Source: Taenia hydatigena
Lineage: Eukaryota > Platyhelminthes > Cestoda > Cyclophyllidea > Taeniidae
Assembly (NCBI GenBank): GCA_036345935.2
Contig: JADWOT020000002.1
Coordinates: forward strand, 18,350,073-18,414,072
DNA length: 64,000 nucleotides
Direction: 5' to 3'
Shown here piece by piece: positions 49,699 to 60,780 of the stretch. The translations under genes were made by a program, and so were the position numbers. The first letter of the stretch is position 1. Every line of letters starts with the position of its first letter. The notes under the pieces were generated by a model. The model saw nothing but the letters and a program-made list of their open reading frames with translations, had not been told where the DNA came from and did no database searches.

Positions 49699-52600
49699 GA
49701 TTATGATGCTCCCACGACTGGTAATAGTTTGCTTGAACATTTATCCACACGATAGTGTTAAAAGCTCATATGCAGCAGCTACATTGTCGGCTGTCATATT
49801 CATCTATGCCCTTCATGTCTCGGCATGCGGTAGGAGTGGATGGATGTGTTTTTGTTAAAGATGTTGGAGCTTACAACACCTGTACTTTTACAGCCACTCT
49901 GTAAATACCATCTTTCACATACACCATGCGTAAACCTTAGAAATAACAGCATCGAATTCTTTTATCTTCATCGCATCCATCCGATTTTAGTTTATGTAGG
50001 TTCATGAATAAAGTCGGAGATCTACTCCCTACTTTGCTGATGAGCAACTTGGCAGGACATCATGATGACAGTGTTGGTGGCTTCATCTCCTCCTCTATCA
50101 GTGTCTAATTAATGAATGGCCTAAATTCACTTCGCCTGTTGGATGTATAGTCGAATCGCATTTATTATTGCGCATCTGCAAATAAACTTACTGAAAATTT
50201 GACGTTCTCGGTGGTGCGTGCAAGCACACAACTTTTTTATTTACGCAAGTATGCTTAACGCAAATGTCTACGCCTTAAATGAAATTGGCTATCCTCTGAC
50301 ATATACCTGCTGCCACACAATTTCATCCTTATGCACGTTACGACTTCAAGAGACTCATTAGAAGTTGGCATTCGTAATGATAAATAAGCTGACAGCAAGT
50401 ATCCTTGTTGCCGTCAAATCGCTGGCTTTATGTGTTGAATAGTGTTTTGGCACCAGCTAGAAAGCAACCTGAGTTGCGGGCATATTTATGGGTCCCTTTT
50501 GCCTCACCCAGTATAAACAAAGGCTGATAATCTTGCATTGCAGAAGGCACTGAAGAAACAAGTGGATTTTCACTGTACCTGTTTATTGCAATGCAAAGAC
50601 TTCATAAGGCTCCATCAAGGCACGTATATCAAGCAAGGAAAAAGAATGCGCAAAGCATCTTGGTACTAGTTGCCGGTCGAATTCGGGTGTCCTGGCTGTA
50701 AGCGATTTCTTGGTCAAAACTGTGGGATTAGAAGATCTCACCTCACTGGGGCTAAATCAAGCTACTTTATTCTCGCAGAACCTGCTGCGCGCATGGGGCA
50801 GATACACGACTGTGATGGTGACAGGAGCATCAGTCGGCCTCCCTTACCATGATCCTATAATTATCATCTTGTTTTATCAATGTGCAGCCAATCTGCAGTT
50901 CATTTCATTTGGCTACTACTTTAACGGGACAAACACTCAACTTTCAAATGGTTTATCATGACATAATTTGATGACTTCTATGTCAATCAAATTTGTCCAT
51001 ATTGTGACAACGAGACACTGACCCAAGTCAATTTAAGGCATGTCTCTGGTTCTACTTTCATCAAAGGTCCGGCAAATTCAACCCATGGGGTGTAAAGTTG
51101 CGCTCTCTCCTCTCAACATTTTGTATCAAAATGGTACTCTTTCCTAGACCGACTAAAGGCTAGCACCAAAGGTCGATTCGGTGGACTATTCGATGATTAC
51201 ATTTGATCTCACCTACGGATGGCTCTTTGTTCCAGGTTCGACATCACTTATGCTGTAATCGATGCTTCAAATGAAACCTCTGGTATGGGTATTGCGGGAG
51301 TCAAAACTGACTGAGTGACCGCACGACGCCGAAGGCATAGAAGCATTGTACTCATTAACTTAAAAGACGAGATGTGGAAGAGGAGAAATTGAAGGAAATC
51401 TTCGCGCAGCGCGGACGCTTTATCGTGCCACCATGAAATTACGGAATGAATTCATGCCTAAGTCTACTTCTTCGTGCTGTCGCTGTTGCCGTTGTCTATC
51501 TCATTCATCCTAAAGCGTTCGTGAATGTCATAAGCTTTATTTGTGTCTAATTAGCCAGGCTGTTAGTAGCGTTTGTGTCGGTGTGAATCCAGCTTAAAAT
51601 ATCGTTGATGAAACGCATTGCCCTTCTCATCCCTCATAGTGGACTGATGTTTAGAAGATGCTTCCTCTCCCATAAATTGATGATTCCTCTGCCCTAATTT
51701 TCGTCTTCTTCTGTGTCTACTGATGTCCACTTGCAAGTGTCACGTAAATACATTAGCTGGAGGCATAAAGATTGTAGACAGAAAGCTCAGAGCATTCTGG
51801 CATAAATTAAATATCACCTCTTTACTCATACTCAGAGAGGAATAGATAGGAAGATGTGGCTGTGAATCTAGCTAAAGATCTGTCCATCGAAGGCAAACCA
51901 AATAGATACGACACGAGACTACTATCAATGGATTAGGCGAATGGGACTAGAAACCCACGCAGTCCTGACCGCGACTTGGCTACTGTCAGAAGCATTTTCC
52001 ACAGACAGGCAGCTAATTGAGGAAAACCGAAATGCTAGGAGATAATTTGTGTTCTAACTTCGTCTACACGTTACTCAAATTCCATTCACTTTCCTAGCAC
52101 GCAGTTTTACGCTAGCGTGGCAACGGACGCATACAGGTTTATGCCGAAGTGACTATTCGATTTTGACTCAGTTGTGGATAGTTACGGGAGCATTGCTACG
52201 TAGATAAAAGACCTATCTAAGTACAAGTACAACTAAATGCGCCAAATTGTCATCCGCTTAAGCTGCGAATGCGCAAAAACAAAGGCGGCTGTGCCACATG
52301 TCGAAGAGGTGAAGACACATTTAACTGTTCGTTCATTGGAGGCTGATAAAGAGCGGCAACCCTTGCTTAACTATGTGTGATTGACAACGCCAACAAGCCA
52401 TCGCAGCCTGAATTGGGAAGGAGAAGGGCGGATGCGCCAAGCGTCCGATGGCATTGCGCTCATAGTAATAAGATTCTCGCCTTGTAATATTTACATCTCC
52501 TCCATTTCGTTTGCGTTAGGTTTGAGAAACATCAAGTCGCGTGAACTAACGAGTGTATACCCAATCGGTCCAAGCGGAATGCTTCCATGAGATAACCAAG

Positions 52601-53353
52601 TATTAAACGATCCCACTTACTCTCACCCTAAACGGCCACCATAGCACTTGAGATTGAGTTTTTACAAGTCGCTGATGATATACCAGACGACAGAGTTCCA
52701 GTTACTGCATTGAGCATGCTACCACGAAGCGCCACAATTGTCTCCACCTCACCTCCTCTCCACCGCAATACAAAGCTTAATGTCGACTGGCAGAGGACAG
52801 TCGGATTCGTAACCTCTATGAGGTGAATTAAAGGCGTAGAGCAGAGGAAAGCCAAAACTCAGAAATGGTAGGAAAATCGTGATGACACATCACATGGCGT
52901 GAGGCCACCACTCGTGACCTGGGCACAGAACTCCCCATCTCTTCCTATCAGAACATCATGCTGACTCGCCTTTTCAGACTGGCTCAACCGGCCCATGGGT
53001 TGACGACACAATTAGCTGCAGATGCTTGCATGCCCGTATGTTCGGGTGCGCATGTAGTCAGTGGTCTGCGCATGGTCTGTTCAGTGTGTGAAATGCGTTT
53101 AGGTCGACCTGAGAGTAAAAAACTGTGGTAAGGCTCAGCTCCATGAATGGACACCAGCACAGATCGCACCCAACAGCTCCATCCTTCAATTCTGAAATTC
53201 AAGGTCTCTGTCTAAACTGGATTCGAGGTAGAAAACGCACAACTCGCTACAAGCCACCAACTACTTACCAACCGGTGAGATTGAATGATCCACGCTAGAC
53301 ACTTGGGACAAATATAAAAGCAAACAATCAGTAGCAGTAACAACATCAAAATG
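49699..53353. other. Between the two inverted LTR-like copies; no supported gene
   Basis: About 3.7 kb between the two copies of the repeat. No retrotransposon pol or gag motif could be seen, so the pair is not obviously one element. At 52984-53202 the minus frame (GWSCWVRSVL, then IHG) resembles the minus frame at 53700-53760 (GWRCWVLPVV, then VHG), and both contain gcacccaac followed by a ctcca-like block. This suggests a third, diverged and partial copy of the repeat's flank. Confidence 0.4.
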
Positions 53354-53685
53354 AGTGCGCGACTTCGATCTGCATGTGGTGGATCGTGCAGTCTGCGTAG
53401 CCGTAAAGGATATAATTTGGAGAAAAATGTCGTAATTCATACCACGCGGTGTGAGGGTTCGAGGTCACAACGCGTCGTGTTTGACGCGTCATATCGCTAT
53501 GCCGATTGGCGCCATCGGATTGGTCGACACTGACAAAATAGGGGTGTCCCGTAGGTCCTCACGTCTATATATGCAGTTGCATATGGTCGCAACGACTGAG
53601 GTGATGCCAGTGCAGTGGGTGTGATCTGTGCCGTGGTCGTGCCGTTGGTCCATTTGTGCGTGTGCAATCAAGGTGTGATGCGATG
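53354..53685 (+). repeat. LTR-like repeat, copy 2 (plus orientation)
   Basis: Near-identical inverted mate of 49366-49698, starting agtgcgcgacttcg and ending gtgtgatgcgatg. Landmarks are the palindrome acgcgtc-gtgttt-gacgcgt at 53470-53489, the TATA-like run at 53566-53572, and aatcaa at about 53666, where copy 1 has aataaa. The first 170 or so bases are almost unchanged between copies. An ATG at 53351 opens a 60-codon Arg-rich frame that ends at 53533. The few coding differences between copies change the amino acid, so the frame's match is probably just DNA-level identity. Confidence 0.82.
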
Positions 53686-56600
53686 ATGGTCCGTGGACGA
53701 ACAGAACTACGGGTAGCACCCAACACCTCCACCCACCAACTCGGAGTTGGAATGCAGCCATCTCTGTGTTGTCGCGAACAGCAATGCGGGCCACATTCTT
53801 ACTACGTCTACCACTTCATCGATTCCCCCGTAGAGCGACTAGTGATGGAAGCCAGTGGAAGGAAAGTGGATTGATGGGCTCTCACACGCATGGGTGTGAG
53901 TGCTGTGGGATGTGGCTACAAAATCAATGCAATGTGCGCGAAGGGGACAAGTGACAATCGCATAATAGTGTTTCCGTTGAATGTTTTGCTGAGTAGTATC
54001 GACTGCAAGTGTGCGTCGATGAATGTGTTGTCGTCGTTGTATTCGCCACCGTTCCTACTTTAGTGTGATTCGCATGAACAAATGCGGACTTGCTTTACTA
54101 GTTGGCATTCATCATTGCTGTGCGCCGCACTAGAAAACGAAGTCAAATTATTTGGCTCTAGACGTCTACAGGATGTTTCAGTCTCGCTGTGCAAATAATG
54201 CTCGCAATAATTTGGTGGAGCTTGCGTAAGTGGTACTTGGGGCTGTCTCATCCGTGAGTTCTGAACATCTCACTTTGCTTAAATAAAATTCGCTATCGCA
54301 TTAATCGTCTGTTTTTTTGTGGAGAGGAGTGGACAGCTCAGTTGATGGGTTTGCCGGTACGTGAGTAAGAAATCAGGGAGTTTGACTGCATGTGGATAAA
54401 AGGTGTCATGTTAATGGTTTTGGGCTGTTATGCTTGGCTTCATGGTTGGGCTTCCAGTGTTTAATGTGCAGCAGCAATGGTGCTGTCACGGCGGCCTCCG
54501 TTGACCAGCTGATCTGATTGCTCAACTGTTACGCCTCTCCCTTTCATGATTATCTGATAATGAGTTGGGAGGGAAAGAGTAGGATCATACCGCGATGGTT
54601 TGAGCTTACGCTATCGATGTATTTGACATGCTTCCCGTCCATAGTATCGTCTGCTATGAACAGGAGCAGAAGCGCAGGCGTACAATAAGGGAAGGATGTT
54701 TAGAGAGTGAGATGCATCGTCTGTGTTGAAGGGTGGAAGCACGATGCAGTTGTTGAGTGCACTAGGGCTAAGTAGAGGCGTGTAGTGCATAAATGGTACA
54801 CCAAACCCAAGTTGCGTTTGAGAGCATCGATGTAGGTTACCAGGTGAAATGCAATAGAGGAGTAGTGAACTTGACGACTGTTCAATCACTACTCGTGCCA
54901 TGTACCCAGTGCCCACTTCATTCCTCTGATGACTTTTCTCAACCAGATAACCCGCTTTCATTTGAATCACTCCACAGTTATTTTCTGGTCAGGGGTGATC
55001 TCAGGACTGCGAAGGCTCGACTACCTCACCATTCAAGTGCTGCATGTGATGCTGGACTACAGAAGGCCAGTGAATGTGGATCCTCATTTCGAGCTAGACT
55101 AACTGATTACTACGTAGACTGGTCTGCTAATTAAATAAGTGAGGTGTGAAGTTACTTTTGCGGCAGGAAGTTTCCAGTAGATGGTGCAGTGGATGGAGTG
55201 GCTCACTTGTTGTGTGCTTCCCTCTTCACTGTGTTGGTGAGAAGGGCAATGCTTTTTCTGGCGATTTGAATTGGTTCATCAAGTGTGGTGGGAATGTTTT
55301 GTGTTCATCTTAATCTATTTTAAAGGTGGTATCATGAATAACAATGCAATACATATTCTTGTGCTAGAATTCAAAGACCTGTTGCTGAATGCAAAGTGGG
55401 ATTTGGTGAAAGGATGTAGCTAAAGGATGCTCCGAACCAATTAAATGCGCGATGTGGTAGTCACTGACGTAAAATGGTAACGGATGTAATGGCACTAGCA
55501 TAATTTGCGAGATCTTAAAATCTGCAGAGTGAGACATCAGAAGCCATCACAGCAACTATCTTCGTCTGCCTCTCGCCAACTCTCGTGACACGCACTTGTT
55601 TTGACCACGTCAGCATACTGGGACGACAACGTGCAAGGAATGCATTAGACATGTACATGGAAAGGCTTTACCATCACATCGATGGCACACGAGTACTTCT
55701 ACACGCACAGACGATGAGGTTCTCACCACAAATATGGTAAGCCTTCCTTCATGCCGGTAGAGCTTAGAACGACATGGAAGAACAATAGCTGAATTCCACT
55801 GGGAAATCAGAAGTTGCTTTGACCGTGATTTTAGCTGGTACTTCTTTATGGACATGTCAAATAAATTTGGAGTGATTTATAGCGGTATCTAAAATGGCCT
55901 GCCTTGTTTAACCACAACATTAGACGTTGTAGGCACTTCTTCACCTCGAATCCAGTTTAGACAGGTGATTTGCAATTCAGAGTGGATAAATGGAGCTGAT
56001 GGATGTGATCAGCGCTGGCGTTCGTTCACGGAGCTGGACCTTACCACAGTTTCTGTCTCTTAGGTCGACCACAAACCATTTCACAAACACACACACACGC
56101 CAAACAGGCCAAACCTAGACCACTGGTCACATACGCTTCCGGACATACGGTCATGCAAACATCTGCAGCTCTCCGCCAAAATGCATCAATTAGGTAGAAT
56201 AGACTTGCCTTGCTTAAAATCTGGTGCATTGACTGTCACGCATTCACTGCAGTGACCAACACACCGAAGTCAAAGCGATAGTGCCACTTGAGTGTGTGCA
56301 GGAACAGAGGCGCAAGCAGGTTGTTTTGGTCTCAGGTGAGTAAAGGCATGAAAACTACTTAAGGCGAGTTGAACAATTTTCTGCCATCTATCCTCGAGCC
56401 TCCCATTCGATGGGGCAGTTAGTAATGCGATCGTTGGTTTTAGCTGGTGGTTTCCATATCACTTTACCGTCCGAAAGTCAACTACGCTGAGTCGCACGCA
56501 CAGGGAAGAGTAAGATCTGCACGATGGAAAATACGAATATTTATCATTATTGCTGAAAAGGATAAAGTTTTGTGTTTACCCATTTTCTCTCACGTCAATG

Positions 56601-58446
56601 GGAATAAACGCAATAAACCAATTAGAATGATTAGAATGATGAATGAGTGGCTACTACTGATTGCACATAAGTAGAGCAGCAGAGGTTGGAATAAGACAGA
56701 CCTGCCGGTGTTGCCTTAAATACGACTGTCCAAGAAATTGTTCTGGCGCATGTTCTCATCTTTCGCTGATAAAAATCACGAAATCGTTGGGTCAGTGGAC
56801 ATAAAGTCACCAGAAAACAAGTGGAAAAGAAAGTCTGTGCAGTTATTTGTAGCTCGCGACATGGTATTAAGAACAGTGAACAGGATACACCTGTAGCTTT
56901 CGGTCCGAAAGATGCCTGTATCCCAGTCGCCTCAGCTCACGACCCGAATACTCGCTGGTAGATAAGGTGGACAGCACAGAGGGAAAGTATTCTTCCCATT
57001 TGCAGTCACTCACGTGTTCAGGCTGCTTGATGTGGTCTTCATAAACCCTCAAATACGAATCGCCGCCTAATCGGGAATCCACGGCAGCTGCTCAATGCAA
57101 TGGGGACTGGTGCAGTGTGGGGGTGCCCCTCAGACAAAGCTACGAGCCACTCTCGGAAATGGTTTTTACTGCAGAAGCCAATGAGTCTGTACGCATAAAT
57201 CGACGCCTCGCTTGATTTCAATGATGCGTTAACTTAAGTCACGTCTACTTCGAATCATTTAACGCTACCGGGTATTTTAGGCGATTACATAAACGTTGAT
57301 AAGTTATGTTTGGCTAGAATTAGTGTGGCGAAATGCTACTTATCCAAATGGTGTATTTACACAAGCAAATACTTCTATCAAGACACTTTTTGTCCATCAA
57401 CTTAGAGTCACGAAGTTATAATGTGTTAGGCGTGATCGGTGTGGACCAGTGTGCAAACAAGTCAAGAAAGACTTTTTAATGCACGGGGAATGTCAAAAAT
57501 CTACATTTAGCATGCCCAATCCAACCCCATCACTTCTTAAGAGCAAAGCGCAAGTAACCGTTTTTGGGCCTACTAAGCATGGGGATGAAAGGAAGGTTGT
57601 AGGCCGGCGTCATTGATCATGCGTACAAATGACGTCTTTGCTCTAGGCTTGTCATCTTCGCCCAGGATTGTGCTGTGTCGTAAACGAGCGCAGCATATGG
57701 CACGCAGTGTTTGAATAAGATTTTTGGACTTACGCATCACACTCTGATTGTCCAGAATATGAAATTCGCCTGGTAGGTTCTGCTAACTGGTGACCAGAGG
57801 TACGTCCAGGCACGTACTCAATTGGACTGAATGCATAAATTGATTGCATAGAAGACTATAAGTCCCAATGGTAAGTGCCATGCTTCACTATTAGGGATGC
57901 TTTTGAGCAAATTATATACTCTCGTGAAGATTGGGACTCGTTATTGCAGAAGCAATGTATTAAACTTCCAATTTACCCTACATCATGGTACGCTAAAGTT
58001 ACATTTAAACAGGTGTTGTCTTCGGTTATAACCAGAGTAAAAAGGCATCGGCGGGACAATCACTAAGTCAACTGTAAATTTATCTCCCTTATTCCCTCCT
58101 CTCAATCCTTTTACTCTCAAATGATCAGCCTCCTTCACCCATTTTTGCAAGCGGCAGGACACTGAAGGCGATGCTCATGAGCCATCTGATTGTCTGCAGC
58201 TTCACAGTGGCACAATCACCATCAGTGTTGGCCTTTGAATTAGTCGTGAGGATGGGGGCCCAGAGTAAGGAGAACGCTCATGTTTCCACTTCAGGGAGTA
58301 ACTTTGGCATTTGAAGGAGTGTGTAAATTTGCACTACTTCCATTCACAGCCTTTGTATCCACGCTTCATTCGGCTTATTGCACGCTCAATGTCAATCCCA
58401 ATTATGATCAGGGTTTCAAATGCACTAGCTCTATTTTCATGTTCCC
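53686..58446. other. Intergenic, no supported gene
   Basis: Short frames on both strands, with the longest pair overlapping at 54611-55134. A small perfect hairpin, ctcacac-gcatgg-gtgtgag, lies at about 53880. Near 57871-57894 there is a 24-base stretch that starts gtaagt and ends attag between two coding-like pieces (YKSQW and DAFEQIIYSREDW). Confidence 0.35.
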
Positions 58447-58466
58447 GGTTGTTGTTGTTGTTGTTA
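58447..58466 (+). repeat. (GTT)n microsatellite
   Basis: Short run of GTT triplets, six to seven units, ending in gttatt. Confidence 0.85.
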
Positions 58467-59756
58467 TTGGGCTCCGGACTCGCCGTCCGCATCTTTGTCT
58501 CGCTTCTGCCAAAATTATCTCTTTCCCGTTCCCTTTTGCTTAAACTTGCCAATTAAATAAAAGGTGACTTCTACCTGTCAATAAGCGATGACAGATACTT
58601 CATTGATCTTATTAGTGAGCATGCCTAAAAAGGCCAACAATCTGCTAGATAAACGCCTGCTACTCATTTTTTGTGTTCCTGCCTTGATGCTAGCAGAGCA
58701 CTTTAGCAAACTTCACTACTAACCAGATTTTGAAACGTATCAGCAGCGGAAGTGTCGACAAAGACCCTTAAAAAGGAGATTTCTTGCAGCTTAACCTAAA
58801 TTTGAGGTAACTTCAGCGAAAAAAAAGGACTCGCACAAATGTGCATCTTACCAACCGAAATTCTTGGCCTGGAATAAAACTCACTGAGTTTCTGATAAAA
58901 TAAATAGTAACTCAATTACAGCCTTAATTTACGAATTGGCTTGCTGGGTGATAGACTATGCTAGTGCTATAATTCTATCTGAGATCCACTTTCCCGATTT
59001 CCTTCATTCCGACCTGTCACTTTACTGCATGCAAGCGATGGTGTTGGGGGCAGACTCGATCCGCTGCGCTCTCAATAACTGGACCAGATGCAAGGGTTAC
59101 TCATTTACGAATGTCTTGACATGGTTTCCAATGACTAGACACCATGTTACTGAGTTTGATATGAATCTATATGTGGTGGAAAAGGAAAAGGGTTTGAGTT
59201 GCTTTGGGGTTCAATAGTAGGTAGAGCATTAACAAGATAACGACTGAATGAATGCGGTGGCTGATAAGGAAAGCAGAAGGTATACAGGTATATAAAAGTA
59301 GTGAAGCGTACTCGAGGTAGATACCGACTTTACTGATAATAGATTAATAGTCTTGCAAAAAGGATTACCACAAATTTCATGCCTCAAGAGAGGTAGTAAA
59401 GAAGTTATAAAGAGGCTAGCAAGTTCGCGCCGCATAAAGTACCATTAGATGCCCCAGAACTGGAACAATCACAACCTTTCAGATTCCATGAACTCTTGAT
59501 TATACATGCTACACAAGTAGTCCAGTAGAGGATTCAGAGCGCAATCATTAAATTCGCTCTCCACATCGATATTCTACTTACTGAATAATAGTTAAGCATA
59601 TCTAGAGCAATTTGACAAATACAGAGCAGTTAAGATTTAATTCAAACTTAAACCTTGATGCGGCAGCCAATGAGATAGTGAAATAAAGCCACCTCATAAA
59701 CGATAAATTTGCGCTGCCTTTCTTCAAACTAAACCAAATGCCATTCATGTGTCAAA
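58467..59756. other. Intergenic, nothing supported
   Basis: Short frames only. The plus frame at 58936-59217 (93 codons) has no motif I recognise. Confidence 0.4.
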
Positions 59757-59895
59757 GGTCGCCAAAATGCAAATCATGCACGTCTGGATGGCAACCAAGA
59801 GATGCTTGTGGCAAGAGACTAGAAGTTGCTCCTATCACCAATTCCACCGAAATAATTCAATGTGGATGATGTTGTGAACCTGATTATGACTCTAC
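59757..59895 (+). pseudogene. Cysteine-rich domain copy 1 (broken)
   Basis: Reads KCKSCTSGWQPRDACGKRLE and then TNSTEIIQCG before a TGA. It matches copy 2 at 60487 block for block, about 730 bases away, and the match continues in DNA past the stop. The pattern C-x2-C-x8-C is shared. The stop falls before the last cysteine pair of copy 2, so this copy cannot make the full domain unless spliced differently. It is likely an inactivated tandem duplicate. Confidence 0.55.
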
Positions 59896-60034
59896 GATTC
59901 GCCCATTCAATTGCGGACCAATAAGGCGGCATTCATTTTCTGTGATGATGCAGAGGATAGCTGTTGCGCATAGTCAAGAGAAGAAGGGGTGAGCGATGAA
60001 GGCTTGAACACGTCGGCAACCGCGCCACGTGCCG

Positions 60035-60258
60035 CCTCTGGTGTCCGCCCCACCATGGAGGCTGTGCTACGTTGGTGCGGGTTAGCACACGCATGGGTGA
60101 CGCTGGTGGAAAGCTCGCAGTCGCCGGTTCGGACGCTGGTGATGATACGACATAGAGACCTCTGGTGTCCATCCAGCCATCGAGGTAGTGTTATGTCGGT
60201 GCGGGTTAGTGAATGCGTGCTGCACCATCGTGGAAAGCTCGAGGACGGGCGGTTGCTG
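60035..60258 (+). repeat. Tandem duplication, 124-bp period, two units
   Basis: The phrase cctctggtgtcc occurs at 60035 and 60159. Each is followed by ccatggagg or ccatcgagg, then tcggtgcgggttag or ttggtgcgggttag, then gtggaaagctcg. The block is GC-rich compared with its surroundings and lies between the two cysteine-rich copies. Confidence 0.85.
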
Positions 60259-60465
60259 GCTTGCTCCATTGCTTTGTACTTATTTAGTCCCACCCAACAT
60301 TACTGTTCTCCTTCGCCTCCTCTGCCTTATTCATCTGCTTTCTCCCCTACTCATTTCTAAGCCTTTTGCAGCCGTGCAACTTCTCGTGACGCATTAGCTC
60401 AGCATCCAACGAAGCGATCCACACGGCTTTTATCTCATCCATGCCAACAAGTCAATTGGTTGTAG

Positions 60466-60780
60466 GCTTTGGTCTTTTACTCAGCGCACGAACTGCAATG
60501 CAAAGTATGCACATCTGGGTGGCAACCGAGAGATGCGTGTAACAAGAGAATAGAAGTTGCCTCTATCACGAATTCTACCGAAATAGTTCAGCATGGATTA
60601 CAGTGCATTCCTGATTGTTTATCTGCTAATCGCTCTAGGACTGACAAAATTTCAGCCGTCGTTTTTTTTATTTTTACTACTTTTGTAAAATCACGATGGC
60701 AGAAATTGAACTCTGTTACATCTGTGAAGCCTTTAAATGAATGTTTCGCTTTAACTCTTTTGTTACTCTCTATCCACTAA
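60466..60780 (+). CDS. Candidate exon: cysteine-rich, possibly Ly6/three-finger-like domain (copy 2)
   Basis: The exon is proposed to start after an acceptor-like ttggttgtag ending at 60465. It reads ALVFYSAHELQCKVCTSGWQ, PRDACNKRIEVASITNSTEI and VQHGLQCIPDCLSANRS, and runs to a stop at 60780. The opening LQCKVC and the spacing C-x2-C-x8-C, then C-x3-C, recall small secreted or GPI-anchored Ly6-type proteins, whose mature chain often begins LxCxxC. However, one expected cysteine pair is not visible, and the residues after about 50 do not look domain-like, though the last ones are hydrophobic (FALTLLLLSIH). No upstream signal-peptide exon was identified. Partial conservation with copy 1 supports past coding. 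The Ly6 idea is tentative. Confidence 0.3.
   Translation, partial: ALVFYSAHELQCKVCTSGWQPRDACNKRIEVASITNSTEIVQHGLQCIPDCLSANRSRTDKISAVVFFIFTTFVKSRWQKLNSVTSVKPLNECFALTLLLLSIH

Noticed and set aside
53396..53467. tRNA-like A and B boxes (tagccgtaaagg, ggttcgaggtc) in the LTR-like repeat, suggesting a SINE head or tRNA
   Set aside because: The spacing is too long, the B box departs from consensus, and no cloverleaf stems form.
56080..56100. CA-rich run as a microsatellite
   Set aside because: Too few clean units to be meaningful.
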